The notes below the pieces were generated by a model, which worked only from the letters and a program-made list of their open reading frames with translations, did no database searches and had not been told where the DNA came from. From positions 1-64,000 of the forward strand of contig CAKSBP010000008.1 of NCBI GenBank assembly GCA_934438135.1: a DNA stretch of 64,000 nucleotides, in the 5' to 3' direction. Below, in pieces: positions 45,623-54,554 of the stretch (position 1 is its first letter; each line of letters starts with the position of its first letter). The position numbers and the translations under genes were made by a program. The DNA is from an uncultured Clostridium sp. Its GTDB lineage: Bacteria; Bacillota; Clostridia; Lachnospirales; Lachnospiraceae.

Positions 45623-45660
45623 AAGAAAGAATGTGCCCCACAGCACACTCTTTCTTTTTT
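45623..45660. terminator. Terminator between rnpB and the nucleoside kinase
   Basis: A 14-bp stem with one mismatch (45623-45636 with 45643-45656) sits just beyond the kinase stop. The plus-strand T-run is strong, so it also backs up rnpB termination. Confidence 0.6.
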
Positions 45661-45663
45661 ATT

Positions 45664-47331
45664 TTATACGTTAAAAATACTTCCGCCGATGAATTCTCTT
45701 AACAGAGAGTTATGTGGTACATCTTCGCTGGCTACTCCGATTACATAATCTAAAAACTTTAATAACCGTTTTGCTTCTACATATTCAGGGCAGTCACGTT
45801 CAATTCCAAATAGAGCTGGTTCTGCATACTGCTTTAATACAGCCAGTTCATAAATCAGAGCAGAATTAAACATCACATCTGCATCCTCCTGAAATGGGAA
45901 AATGTATTTTTCTTCTCCGTTTCGAACAGACTGCCACATCCGAATAGTTTCTTTTGCTGAAGTTCCCCTTGTTCTTGCATCACGAACCATTCTTCGGATT
46001 AACCGTCCATCTGTTGTATGAATCCGGTTGTGCTCATCAATATTTAACTGCGTCAAAGCACTGATATAAATTTTAAATTTACTTTCTACTGGAAGAGAAT
46101 AGGATAATTTGTCATTCAGTCCATGAATCCCTTCAATTACTAAAATATCATTTTTACCAAGTTTCTTAAACTCTCCTTTGTATTCACGACGGCCTGCCTT
46201 GAAATTATAATGCGGCATCTCAACTTCTTTTCCTGCAAGTAAGTCAGTCATATCTTTATTGAACTGCTCTACATCAATAGCTTCTAAGCATTCATAATTA
46301 TAACTGCCGTCTTCATTTACTGGTGTATCTTCCCTGTTTACAAAGTAATCATCCACTCCGATTGGATGTGGCTTCAGTCCCAGGGTTCTTAGCTGTATAC
46401 TGAGTCTGTGTGAAAATGAGGTTTTTCCTGAAGAAGAAGGACCTGCAATCATAACAAACTTCTTATCTCCTGTTTCTGCGATCTTTGCTGCAATTTCTGC
46501 AATTTTTTTCTCTTGTAATGCTTCCTGTACCAAAATCAAATCTTTAATCTGTCCAGATGCAATGACATCATTAAGAGCACCGATATTTTCTACTTCCATA
46601 CTCTTACCCCAGTCATTGGTTTCTTTCATCGTCTGAAAAAATTTCGGTCTGTCCATGAATTCCGGTAATTCAGCCGGTTTCTTGAACTTCGGAAGTAACA
46701 TAATAAAGCCATCATTGTACCGGAATAAGCTAAAAGTGGTCAAACAGCCAGTACTATGCGGCATATACCCATAAAAATAATCTTCAAATCCATCCAGGTT
46801 ATAAATGTTCGCCTTGGATACTCTTCTGTACTTAAACAATTTCTGCTTATCAAACATTTTGTATTCTTTAAATAAACCAATTGCCTCTTCTGTATCAATG
46901 CTTCTTTTATCAAAAACTAAATCTTTTTGAACAATTTCATGCATTCTATTTTCAATTTTTTTCAACAGTTCATCTGTCAGCTCAACATTGCTGTCGATAT
47001 CGCAGTAAATTCCAGAACCTAACGTATATTCAACAGAAACTTTTTTAATATTGTCATTTCCAAGCTGTCCATAAACTGCTTTTAACATAACTAAAATCAA
47101 TCCTCTGGTATAGGTTTTATAGCCAGCATCTTCATGAATTGTCACGAACCGTACTTCACAGTCCTTATGTAAAGGCTTTCTGAGTTCGCTTAATTTATGA
47201 TCCACAAAAGCCAGCATAATCTGATCTTTGTATTTTTCCTTATAATCCTGGCTGATTTCCCACAAAGTCGTGCCTTGTGGGTATTCCTTTATTTCGTCAT
47301 TAATTTTAATCTTTAAATTGTTTTGTTCCAA
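45664..47331 (-). CDS. Nucleoside kinase with TGS domain (uridine kinase-like)
   Basis: A 555-residue fusion. The N-terminal part is a TGS domain followed by a threonyl-tRNA-synthetase SAD-like region; the C-terminal half is a phosphoribulokinase/uridine-kinase domain with P-loop GPSSSGKT (residues 297-304) and the substrate segment DDYFVNREDTP. In Firmicutes this fusion is annotated as nucleoside kinase and is thought to phosphorylate uridine or cytidine. The role of the ThrRS-like part is unclear. It follows trmK by 6 bases and so belongs to the dnaG-rpoD-trmK operon. Confidence 0.88.
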   Translation of the reverse strand: MEQNNLKIKINDEIKEYPQGTTLWEISQDYKEKYKDQIMLAFVDHKLSELRKPLHKDCEVRFVTIHEDAGYKTYTRGLILVMLKAVYGQLGNDNIKKVSVEYTLGSGIYCDIDSNVELTDELLKKIENRMHEIVQKDLVFDKRSIDTEEAIGLFKEYKMFDKQKLFKYRRVSKANIYNLDGFEDYFYGYMPHSTGCLTTFSLFRYNDGFIMLLPKFKKPAELPEFMDRPKFFQTMKETNDWGKSMEVENIGALNDVIASGQIKDLILVQEALQEKKIAEIAAKIAETGDKKFVMIAGPSSSGKTSFSHRLSIQLRTLGLKPHPIGVDDYFVNREDTPVNEDGSYNYECLEAIDVEQFNKDMTDLLAGKEVEMPHYNFKAGRREYKGEFKKLGKNDILVIEGIHGLNDKLSYSLPVESKFKIYISALTQLNIDEHNRIHTTDGRLIRRMVRDARTRGTSAKETIRMWQSVRNGEEKYIFPFQEDADVMFNSALIYELAVLKQYAEPALFGIERDCPEYVEAKRLLKFLDYVIGVASEDVPHNSLLREFIGGSIFNV

Positions 47332-47337
47332 TTGAAT

Positions 47338-48036
47338 CTACTCCTTATTTTTGAAATAGCAAAGCCCTTTCTGAATCAGTTCCAGTTCATGTCCCAGTTC
47401 TTTGATTCTTTCCTCGTTATTTTCTTTATACTGCTGAAGATTTGCAAGGATTCCCTCCATTTTTTTCTCTTCCTTCAAAAGAAAGGAGTGCAAGGTCTCA
47501 TTCTGAGATTCCAGCAGGTGTTTTCCAAACTGGTACTCTGTTTCATTATAAGGTTCAACCACTCCTCTTTTGGCAGTCAAGACATTATAATACTTTCCTT
47601 CATCAATTAACATCTTTTCCCGGATAATTACAAAACCCAACTTATGAACATATCTTCTGACTTCAGGAATTTCTGACTGTGGCTGTAATACCAGACAATC
47701 TGCCTTTTCAATTATCTTTTCACCTTCTGACAGAATTTTATGAATCAGCAGACCTCCCATCCCGGAAATCACGATGGTATCCGCTTCTCCTGATTTCAGC
47801 TTCTGTACTCCATCGGAAAGCCTGGTTTCAATCACACCTTCCAGTCCTGACCTGCAGATATTCTGCTTTGCCTTCTGAAGAGGTCCTTTTCTAACATCCA
47901 TAGCAACAATATGTTCAGCAATCTGATTCTCTACCAGATAAATTGATGTATATGCGTGATCACATCCTATATCTGCCACCCTGCTTCCATGAGGTACTTC
48001 GTTTGCGATTGCCAAAAGGCGTTTTGATAACTGCAT
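47338..48036 (-). CDS. trmK: tRNA (adenine-22-N1)-methyltransferase
   Basis: This enzyme methylates A22 of tRNA using SAM. The 232-residue protein has the SAM site VADIGCDHAYTSIYLVE and the conserved DxxxGPL segment (MDVRKGPL), then NPPGM-type IVISGMGGLLI as in the family. It follows rpoD by 13 bases. The next gene in many relatives is a Nif3 (DUF34) protein; here the nucleoside kinase is next. Confidence 0.93.
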   Translation of the reverse strand: MQLSKRLLAIANEVPHGSRVADIGCDHAYTSIYLVENQIAEHIVAMDVRKGPLQKAKQNICRSGLEGVIETRLSDGVQKLKSGEADTIVISGMGGLLIHKILSEGEKIIEKADCLVLQPQSEIPEVRRYVHKLGFVIIREKMLIDEGKYYNVLTAKRGVVEPYNETEYQFGKHLLESQNETLHSFLLKEEKKMEGILANLQQYKENNEERIKELGHELELIQKGLCYFKNKE

Positions 48037-48049
48037 AAATTTCTCCTAA

Positions 48050-49168
48050 CTAGTCTAAATAATCTCTTAATTTACGGCTGCGGCTCGGATGTCTTAATTT
48101 TCTCAGAGCCTTTGCTTCAATCTGACGAATTCTCTCCCTTGTAACATTAAATTCTCTCCCCACTTCTTCCAAAGTTCTTGCTCTTCCATCATCCAAACCA
48201 AAACGAAGCCGTAATACTTTCTGTTCTCTTTCTGTTAATGTGCCAAGCACATCCACAAGCTGCTCTTTTAATAAGGTAAATGCAGCTGCTTCTGCTGGTA
48301 CTGGTACATTATCATCCTGAATAAAGTCTCCCAGATGACTGTCTTCCTCTTCTCCAATAGGCGTCTCCAGAGAAACTGGCTCCTGGGAGATTTTTTGGAT
48401 TTCCCGGACACGTTCTACTGGCAGGCTCATATGCTCAGAAATTTCTTCTGGGGTCGGTTCCCTTCCTAATTCCTGAAGCAGCTGCCTCTGTACCCGGATT
48501 AATTTATTAATGGTCTCCACCATATGCACCGGAATACGAATGGTTCTTGCCTGATCGGCAATCGCCCTGGTAATGGCCTGACGGATCCACCATGTTGCAT
48601 AGGTACTAAATTTGTACCCTTTTCTATAGTCAAACTTCTCAACTGCTTTAATAAGGCCTAAATTGCCTTCCTGAATTAAATCCAGAAAGAGCATGCCACG
48701 TCCTACATAGCGTTTGGCAATGCTGACGACAAGACGGAGATTTGCTTCTGCAAGACGTTTCTTGGCATTCTCATCTCCCTCTTCCATTCTCTGCGCCAGT
48801 TTTATTTCCTCATCTGCGCTTAATAATGGAACTTTTCCAATTTCTTTCAGATACATACGAACCGGATCTTCAATACTGATTCCTTCTGGTACGGACAAAT
48901 CTATATTTTCTAAATCCTCTTCTTCCACATCATCTAAGTCGATTTCTGGTACAATATCTTCCCCGTCTTCTGTCATGCGCAGAATATCGACACCACTATT
49001 TTCGAGAAATGTATATATTTTTTCAATTTTCTTAGGATCTAATACCATATCCGAAAAGAAATCATTGATTTCCTGAAATTCCAGAATGTTTTTTTTCTTT
49101 TTTGCCAGCTCAAGCAGCTGCCTGAGCCTCTCAGAAAACTTTACTGCATTCTCGTCCATATTATTCAT
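48050..49168 (-). CDS. rpoD: RNA polymerase primary sigma factor
   Basis: The housekeeping sigma-70 factor (SigA/RpoD). The 372-residue protein has region 1.1-like acidic N-terminus, 1.2 (DPVRMYLKEIGKVPLL), 2 with DLIQEGNLGLIKAVEKFDYRKGYKFSTYATWWIRQ split as landmarks DLIQEGNLGLIKAVEKF and YKFSTYATWWIRQ (promoter -10 contacts), and region 4 with VTRERIRQIEAKALRKLRHP (landmark VTRERIRQIEAKALRKL) that reads -35. It is 36 bases after dnaG. Start choice is MNNMDENAVKF or the inner MDENAVKF; both are possible. Confidence 0.98.
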   Translation of the reverse strand: MNNMDENAVKFSERLRQLLELAKKKKNILEFQEINDFFSDMVLDPKKIEKIYTFLENSGVDILRMTEDGEDIVPEIDLDDVEEEDLENIDLSVPEGISIEDPVRMYLKEIGKVPLLSADEEIKLAQRMEEGDENAKKRLAEANLRLVVSIAKRYVGRGMLFLDLIQEGNLGLIKAVEKFDYRKGYKFSTYATWWIRQAITRAIADQARTIRIPVHMVETINKLIRVQRQLLQELGREPTPEEISEHMSLPVERVREIQKISQEPVSLETPIGEEEDSHLGDFIQDDNVPVPAEAAAFTLLKEQLVDVLGTLTEREQKVLRLRFGLDDGRARTLEEVGREFNVTRERIRQIEAKALRKLRHPSRSRKLRDYLD

Positions 49169-49204
49169 CCTCTTTTCTTCTCCACGGCAGTTTTTTTATC
49201 TATA

Positions 49205-50983
49205 CTAACCATCCTGTAAAGAAATATGCAATTTTTGTAAATTTGCCTGTTGTTTAATAATATCCTGAAGCTGTAACACATCTGTAACCCGACGGCTGTC
49301 ATAATCAAGACTATATTTCTTAATCTTAATAATCATGTCATTTAATGCTTTTTCCTTTTCTGCCTGGTTCATATTCCCTTTAATTCCAGTATTAAAAAGT
49401 TCTGCAATCTCATTCTGTTCTTCCTTGCTTTCATATTGATTTAAAATTGCTGCCGGAAGTACCTTTCCCGTCTGTTCAAACTGCTGAAACAAAAGTTCTG
49501 CTGCTTTATGGTACATTTCATCCTTGAAATCATCTACATGAATAATATCTTTAATTTGGCGGTAAATCTCCGGCTGTTCAATCATCCATGTCAAAAGAAT
49601 TTTCTGTGATTGTTTAATTCCATCTTCTGTTTTCCTAAGTTTTATCTGTTCTCTGTCCTGTTTTATAATTGTATTGTACTCATTTACATTAGATAAGGAT
49701 GCACCGTACCTGTTTACCATATTTCTCAAATCTTCAAAACGGACACTATATCTTCTGGCTGCTGCCTCAATATAATTATTGCGTTCTAATTCATCTGAAA
49801 ATACACATAGTTTTTTTGCCATTTCCTGATAAAATTTTGTCTTCTGCTCAGGATCTTTCATATCAAAATCAGCTTCTAGTACCTGAATTTCAAAAAAGAA
49901 ACTGTTCTCTGCCTGTTCCATACGATGTTCGTATTCCTCTTTCCCTAATGCCTTCATAAATTCATCTGGATCTTTATAAGGACGCATATTGATAATTTTC
50001 GCTGAAAGACCAGCTTCCTTTAAAATCGGAATAGCTCTCAGTGCTGCTTTGACCCCAGCCTTATCACTATCGTATGTGAGGTACACCTCATCAGCATACC
50101 TTCGTAAGAGACTTGCCTGCTGAGATGTAAATGCCGTTCCAAGGGAGGCAACTGCATTAGTAAAACCAGCCTGATGCAGTGCAATTACATCCATATATCC
50201 TTCGCATAAAAGCATTTTCCGGGTTCTTGATAATCTTGCTGTATTGAGCCCGAACAGATTCCGGCTCTTATCAAAAATCATGGTTTCCGGAGAATTTAAA
50301 TACTTTGGCATTCCATCGCCCATAACTCTTCCACCAAATGCAATTACTTTATTATTTATATCCAGAATAGGATACATAACCCGGTTCCAAAACTTATCAT
50401 GGGCTCCACGCTGTTCATCATAGGTAATTAATCCTGTCTTCTTTAATAGTTCATCATCATAACCTTTTGACCTTAAATAACGATATAAATCATCACTATA
50501 CTTATTGGAATAGCCAAGTCCAAACTTTTTAATCGTCTCATCGGACAATTCTCTGTTTTTTAAGTATTCATAGGCTGCTTTTCCCTGCTCTTTATGCAGC
50601 TGATAATAATAATAATTTGCCGCCATTCGGTTAATTTCATATAGTTTTGTCTTTAAATCTGTCTTTCGTCTGGCCTCTTCTGAATATTCAATATCCGGAA
50701 GATTTACTCCTGATCGTTCTGCGAGATATTTAATCGCTTCCACAAAAGTAAAGTTTTCATACTCCATAACAAAGGTGAAAACATTTCCGCCGGCTCCGCA
50801 CCCAAAACAATGATACATCTGCTTATTCTGGCTTACCGAGAAGGATGGAGTTTTTTCATTATGAAATGGACACAGTCCAACATAATTACTTCCACTCTTT
50901 TTTAATTTTACGTAGGAGGATACCACATCTACAATGTCATTACGCTCTCTAACTTCTTCTACTATTTCGTCTGGGTAATACAT
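49205..50983 (-). CDS. dnaG: DNA primase
   Basis: It lays down RNA primers for replication. The N-terminal zinc finger reads CPFHNEKTPSFSV and CFGC; the Toprim core has EGYMD and DSD; the C-terminal helicase-binding part follows. The 592-residue length is normal. I place the start at ATG 50983 (AGGAGG just before it); a longer frame starting at 51106 has no ribosome site and an atypical Lys/Arg-rich extension. It is the first gene of the dnaG-rpoD-trmK-kinase series. Confidence 0.97.
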   Translation of the reverse strand: MYYPDEIVEEVRERNDIVDVVSSYVKLKKSGSNYVGLCPFHNEKTPSFSVSQNKQMYHCFGCGAGGNVFTFVMEYENFTFVEAIKYLAERSGVNLPDIEYSEEARRKTDLKTKLYEINRMAANYYYYQLHKEQGKAAYEYLKNRELSDETIKKFGLGYSNKYSDDLYRYLRSKGYDDELLKKTGLITYDEQRGAHDKFWNRVMYPILDINNKVIAFGGRVMGDGMPKYLNSPETMIFDKSRNLFGLNTARLSRTRKMLLCEGYMDVIALHQAGFTNAVASLGTAFTSQQASLLRRYADEVYLTYDSDKAGVKAALRAIPILKEAGLSAKIINMRPYKDPDEFMKALGKEEYEHRMEQAENSFFFEIQVLEADFDMKDPEQKTKFYQEMAKKLCVFSDELERNNYIEAAARRYSVRFEDLRNMVNRYGASLSNVNEYNTIIKQDREQIKLRKTEDGIKQSQKILLTWMIEQPEIYRQIKDIIHVDDFKDEMYHKAAELLFQQFEQTGKVLPAAILNQYESKEEQNEIAELFNTGIKGNMNQAEKEKALNDMIIKIKKYSLDYDSRRVTDVLQLQDIIKQQANLQKLHISLQDG

Positions 50984-51182
50984 GACCGCCTCCTGTTTCT
51001 TTCTTCTTTTCCTGTAAGTTTCATCCTTACTTAATATTATTCGACATAACCGCCTGTTTTCCTTTTTATAATTTTTATAAATGGAAATCTTTTTATAAAT
51101 GCCCACACCCTCCGAATCGCACCACTAACTTCTTCAGAGATACGACTGTCATCCGTTTCTTCTTTATGAAAATTCCTTTTAT

Positions 51183-53231
51183 TTATGCCAGAAAAAACGA
51201 TGCAGTCTGGTAAAAGAGTACCGTCACCAGCCAAGCTGTTACTAATTGAAACAATATGCTGAATGCACACCATTTTCCAGAATCCAGTTCTTTTTTTATC
51301 GTTCCAAGGCTTGCTACACATGGTGTATATAACAGACAGAATATCATCAGTGCATAGGCATTGATTCCAGTAAAGCCTGCTGTTCCAAGTCCCAATGCCA
51401 GTTCCATCATCCCCTTAGCTGAATTGATGTTTGTAATATGATATAATACACAAAGGCTGGATACAACAACTTCCTTTGCCGCCAGCCCCGAAATTAAGGA
51501 TAAGGCAGCCTGCCACATGCCAAGTCCTGCAGGCTTTAAGACTGGAACCAGATACATTCCAATCTGACTTCCAAAACTATTGGAAATATCGTCTGTCATT
51601 CCATGACTATTAAAATTTAAAATAAACCAGACGATAATTGATGCCAGAAAAATAGTCGTTCCTGCTTTTTCAAGATATTCTTTCACCTTGTCCCAGACAT
51701 AAATAGCAATCGTTCTCCGATTTGGCACTTTATACTCCGGCAGTTCAATTAAGAGAGGATTACTTCTCTTTTTCTTATCAAACTGTTTCATCACAAGAGC
51801 TGTCAATATTGCCACTATGAGTCCTATAACATACATAGAATATGCTGCAAGCATGGCATATTTACCAAAAAATATCTGAGAGAACAAAACGTAGACAGGA
51901 AGTTTTGCACTGCATGACATAAACGGCGTAATCAGAATCGTTTTCAGCCTGTCCCTTTTATCTTCCAGTGTCCTAGATGCCATTACTGCAGGAACTGTAC
52001 AGCCAAATCCAAGAAGCATGGGAATAAAGGCTCTTCCCGAAAGTCCAAGCTTTCCCATAATCCCGTCCATTACATAGGAAACTCTGGACATATAACCACT
52101 GTCTTCTAAAACCGCCAACGCCAGAAACAGGATAAAAATATTCGGCAGAAAAGAAAGAATTCCTAAAACCCCTGCAAGAATCCCATCACAAACCAGAGAA
52201 ATAATTACTTTACCAGCAGACAAAGACACAAGAAATCCAATAACTGCGTCGGAAACTGATTGGATAATCCATTCAAAACCTCCTTTTAAAAAATCCCCTA
52301 CCACAAAGGTCAGAAAAAAGACAGCCGCCATAACTGCCAGAAAAATCGGTACGCCAAAATAGGGATGCGTCAAAATGGCATCCACTTTATCTGTCATCTC
52401 TACTTTTCTGGCTTTATTTACAACCACTTCTTCTATAATTTCCTGAATAAAGTCATACTTTTGATTTGTAATATCCATTTCATAACTTCGATCTAGAATA
52501 TCATCATAATCTCCAGGATACTGTTTCATCACTTCTAAGTCCTGCTCCAGAAGTTTTAAAGCCACCCATCTTGGGTTCTCTATTTTACGGTATTTTTTTC
52601 TAAGCCGATACATAAGCTGATCAATCTTGTGTTCAATTTTCCTATCGTAAACAACCACATATTTTTCATGACGTTCCATCATGTATTGGTCTTTTTCCAT
52701 ACGGTTTCTATGTTCTGGAATGCATTGATATAAATTTATCCGATGATGTGCCACTGTATGCATCAGAATTTCCAAGCCGCTTCTCTTTCTCGCAGACACT
52801 GGAATAACAGGAATTCGCAGCATTTCCGGAAGCCGATGCAGGTCTATCTCCATTCCCCTCTCTTCTACAATATCCATCATATTAAGAGCCAGCACAACCG
52901 GTTTTCCCATCTCAATGAGCTGCAGGGTCAGATACAGATTCCGTTCCAGAGAAGAAGCATCTGCCACATCTACAATCACATCCACGTCCTGTCCTAAAAT
53001 GTACTGTCGGGATAATTTTTCTTCCATTGTATAAGATGTGAGGCTGTATATCCCAGGAAGATCTACCAGTTTAAAACGATGCTCATGATATTTCATAGCA
53101 CCTTCTTTTTTCTCTACAGTAACTCCCGGCCAATTGGCAACCTTAAGCTTCGCCCCAGTATACGCATTAAACAGCGTTGTCTTTCCACAATTCGGATTTC
53201 CAATAAAGCCTATGTTCAGTTCCTGCGTCAT
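51183..53231 (-). CDS. feoB: Ferrous iron transporter FeoB
   Basis: The main Fe(II) importer. The 682-residue protein has an N-terminal G-protein domain (GNPNCGKTT at residues 11-19, DLPG, NMMD) and a helical membrane part with the GFGCTVPAVMASRTL motif (seen as LLGFGCTVPAVMASRT). It overlaps feoA by one base (TAATG), so they are translationally coupled. No FeoC-like gene is evident after it. Confidence 0.97.
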   Translation of the reverse strand: MTQELNIGFIGNPNCGKTTLFNAYTGAKLKVANWPGVTVEKKEGAMKYHEHRFKLVDLPGIYSLTSYTMEEKLSRQYILGQDVDVIVDVADASSLERNLYLTLQLIEMGKPVVLALNMMDIVEERGMEIDLHRLPEMLRIPVIPVSARKRSGLEILMHTVAHHRINLYQCIPEHRNRMEKDQYMMERHEKYVVVYDRKIEHKIDQLMYRLRKKYRKIENPRWVALKLLEQDLEVMKQYPGDYDDILDRSYEMDITNQKYDFIQEIIEEVVVNKARKVEMTDKVDAILTHPYFGVPIFLAVMAAVFFLTFVVGDFLKGGFEWIIQSVSDAVIGFLVSLSAGKVIISLVCDGILAGVLGILSFLPNIFILFLALAVLEDSGYMSRVSYVMDGIMGKLGLSGRAFIPMLLGFGCTVPAVMASRTLEDKRDRLKTILITPFMSCSAKLPVYVLFSQIFFGKYAMLAAYSMYVIGLIVAILTALVMKQFDKKKRSNPLLIELPEYKVPNRRTIAIYVWDKVKEYLEKAGTTIFLASIIVWFILNFNSHGMTDDISNSFGSQIGMYLVPVLKPAGLGMWQAALSLISGLAAKEVVVSSLCVLYHITNINSAKGMMELALGLGTAGFTGINAYALMIFCLLYTPCVASLGTIKKELDSGKWCAFSILFQLVTAWLVTVLFYQTASFFLA

Positions 53232-53455
53232 TACTCACTCCCCTTTACCAGTATTCCTTCTGCAATCTGTTTTCCAACTGCAAACCTGGTTCCACGGACA
53301 TATATAATAACCGAACCACTCTTTTTCCGATTCAAAACGCTCACTCTTGTCCCCTGCGTAAGCCCCAGTGCCTGTAATCTCCTGCTGACATCCCGTTCCA
53401 GTTCAATGCGAAGAACCGTATACGTCCCACCGGTTTTGCTGTCTAACAAACTCAT
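53231..53455 (-). CDS. feoA: Ferrous iron transport protein FeoA
   Basis: A 74-residue SH3-like protein that assists FeoB (landmarks SRRLQALGLTQGTRV and GTRFAVGKQIAEGI). An AAGAGG site is 6 bases before the start. It is the first gene of feoAB and follows the 15-codon frame at 53474-53521. Confidence 0.93.
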   Translation of the reverse strand: MSLLDSKTGGTYTVLRIELERDVSRRLQALGLTQGTRVSVLNRKKSGSVIIYVRGTRFAVGKQIAEGILVKGSE

Positions 53456-53473
53456 GAAATACCTCTTTTCTAC

Positions 53474-53521
53474 TCATTCTTTATTTCGAATAAATTTTCC
53501 GCCGCATTTTTGACACTTCAT
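53474..53521 (-). CDS. Possible 15-residue leader peptide with CxxCG
   Basis: An ATG frame of 15 codons (MKCQKCGGKFIRNKE) ends 18 bases before feoA; a GAGAGAGAAA stretch before the ATG could serve as a ribosome site. The CxxCGG knuckle suggests metal or thiol binding. It lies between the likely feo promoter (TATAAT on the minus strand at 53559-53564) and feoA, so it could be an iron-responsive leader, or chance. Confidence 0.35.
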   Translation of the reverse strand: MKCQKCGGKFIRNKE

Positions 53522-53620
53522 ACGTTTTTCTCTCTCTAAATCATACTCCTGTATTTTTATTATACTCGTTTCCTAAGGCATTATTACATATTTTTACATT
53601 CCATAGTAATTATATAATAT

Positions 53621-53642
53621 GCACTTTTAGAAAAGAAAGTGC
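53621..53642 (-). terminator. Small hairpin at the aroD stop
   Basis: A 7-bp stem (53621-53627 with 53636-53642) overlaps the last base of aroD and is followed by a T-rich run on the minus strand; a weak terminator candidate. Confidence 0.35.
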
Positions 53643-54406
53643 TATTCTCCTTCTCCTACAAAAAGCCTGAGTGCTGCCCTCATATCTTCCACCGGAAGCT
53701 GACCTGGTGCCGATGCCTGACCTGCACTGGCAAAGGTAACAGCAGAACCAAATACTTCTCCGCAAATCCGGCTGACTTTTCCAAGACCGGACATGGACAT
53801 AGTTATCACTGGTGTTTCTGTATGTTTTTCTTTCATTTCATTGGTTGCTTCCAGTAATCTAAGAACATCTCCAGAAGTCTTTGGCATTACTGCAATCTTG
53901 GCAATATCCGCACCATACTCCTGCATCCTCACAAGACGTTCTACAATTACTTTTTTTGTAGGTGTCTTAGCAAAATCATGATTCGACATAATAACCTTTG
54001 TTCCTGTTTTATGAATGTTTTCCGTCTTTTCTTTGATATTTTCTGTCATAAACAGTTCCATATCTATCAAATCTACTTTTCCCGTCTTTGCCGCAGACTC
54101 ATTCAATGAAAAATATGCTTCCGGTGTAATTTCTTTTTCTCCACCTTCCTTGGCACTACGAAAAGTAAACAAAAGAAGTTTTTCTTTTATCATTCCAGAA
54201 AACATAGTAAGTACTTTTTCAACTTTTCCCGGATTCATATAATCCTCATAAAAGTCTACTCTCCACTCTATGATATCAATATCCAGATTATTTATTTTTT
54301 CTGCCTGCTCCTTAATTTCTTCATATGTAGTCCCTGTTACCGGAACACAGATTTTAGGCATTCCTTCTCCGATTTTCTTTTCCTTTATGCACAATATATT
54401 TTTCAT
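53642..54406 (-). CDS. aroD: 3-Dehydroquinate dehydratase, type I
   Basis: The third step of the shikimate pathway, through a Schiff base. The 254-residue protein carries H143 (SNHDF) and the Schiff-base Lys K170 (DIAKIAVMPKT); E46-WR (IIEWRVDF) binds substrate. The start is preceded by AAGGAGGAAGT. It is monocistronic here; other aro genes are not in the window. Confidence 0.95.
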   Translation of the reverse strand: MKNILCIKEKKIGEGMPKICVPVTGTTYEEIKEQAEKINNLDIDIIEWRVDFYEDYMNPGKVEKVLTMFSGMIKEKLLLFTFRSAKEGGEKEITPEAYFSLNESAAKTGKVDLIDMELFMTENIKEKTENIHKTGTKVIMSNHDFAKTPTKKVIVERLVRMQEYGADIAKIAVMPKTSGDVLRLLEATNEMKEKHTETPVITMSMSGLGKVSRICGEVFGSAVTFASAGQASAPGQLPVEDMRAALRLFVGEGE

Positions 54407-54493
54407 ACTTCCTCCTTATACACGATTCTTTCTTATGTAGCAATCGTATTTTTAACGCTTCCATTCTATTTTATTATAGCATATCACGTTATC

Positions 54494-54548
54494 AAAAAAA
54501 ACCTGTAGCTCATAGAAAGCCCAAGCTTCCATATAAATTACAGGTTTT
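54494..54548 (-). terminator. Terminator of the AgrC/AgrA-like pair
   Basis: A 10-bp stem (54497-54506 with 54539-54548) with a 32-base loop is followed on the minus strand by seven T. Confidence 0.6.
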
Positions 54549-54554
54549 CTTGTT

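Noticed and set aside
45235..45648. Minus-strand frame across rnpB
   Set aside because: The sequence is RNase P RNA on the plus strand, with all its core motifs; the antisense frame is a shadow.
50984..51106. Upstream extension of dnaG
   Set aside because: The extension lacks a ribosome site and homology; the inner ATG has a perfect AGGAGG.
51037..51182. Possible small protein after feoB
   Set aside because: The frame has a basic, protein-like C-terminal stretch but no in-frame start with a ribosome site outside feoB; probably the noncoding gap before dnaG.
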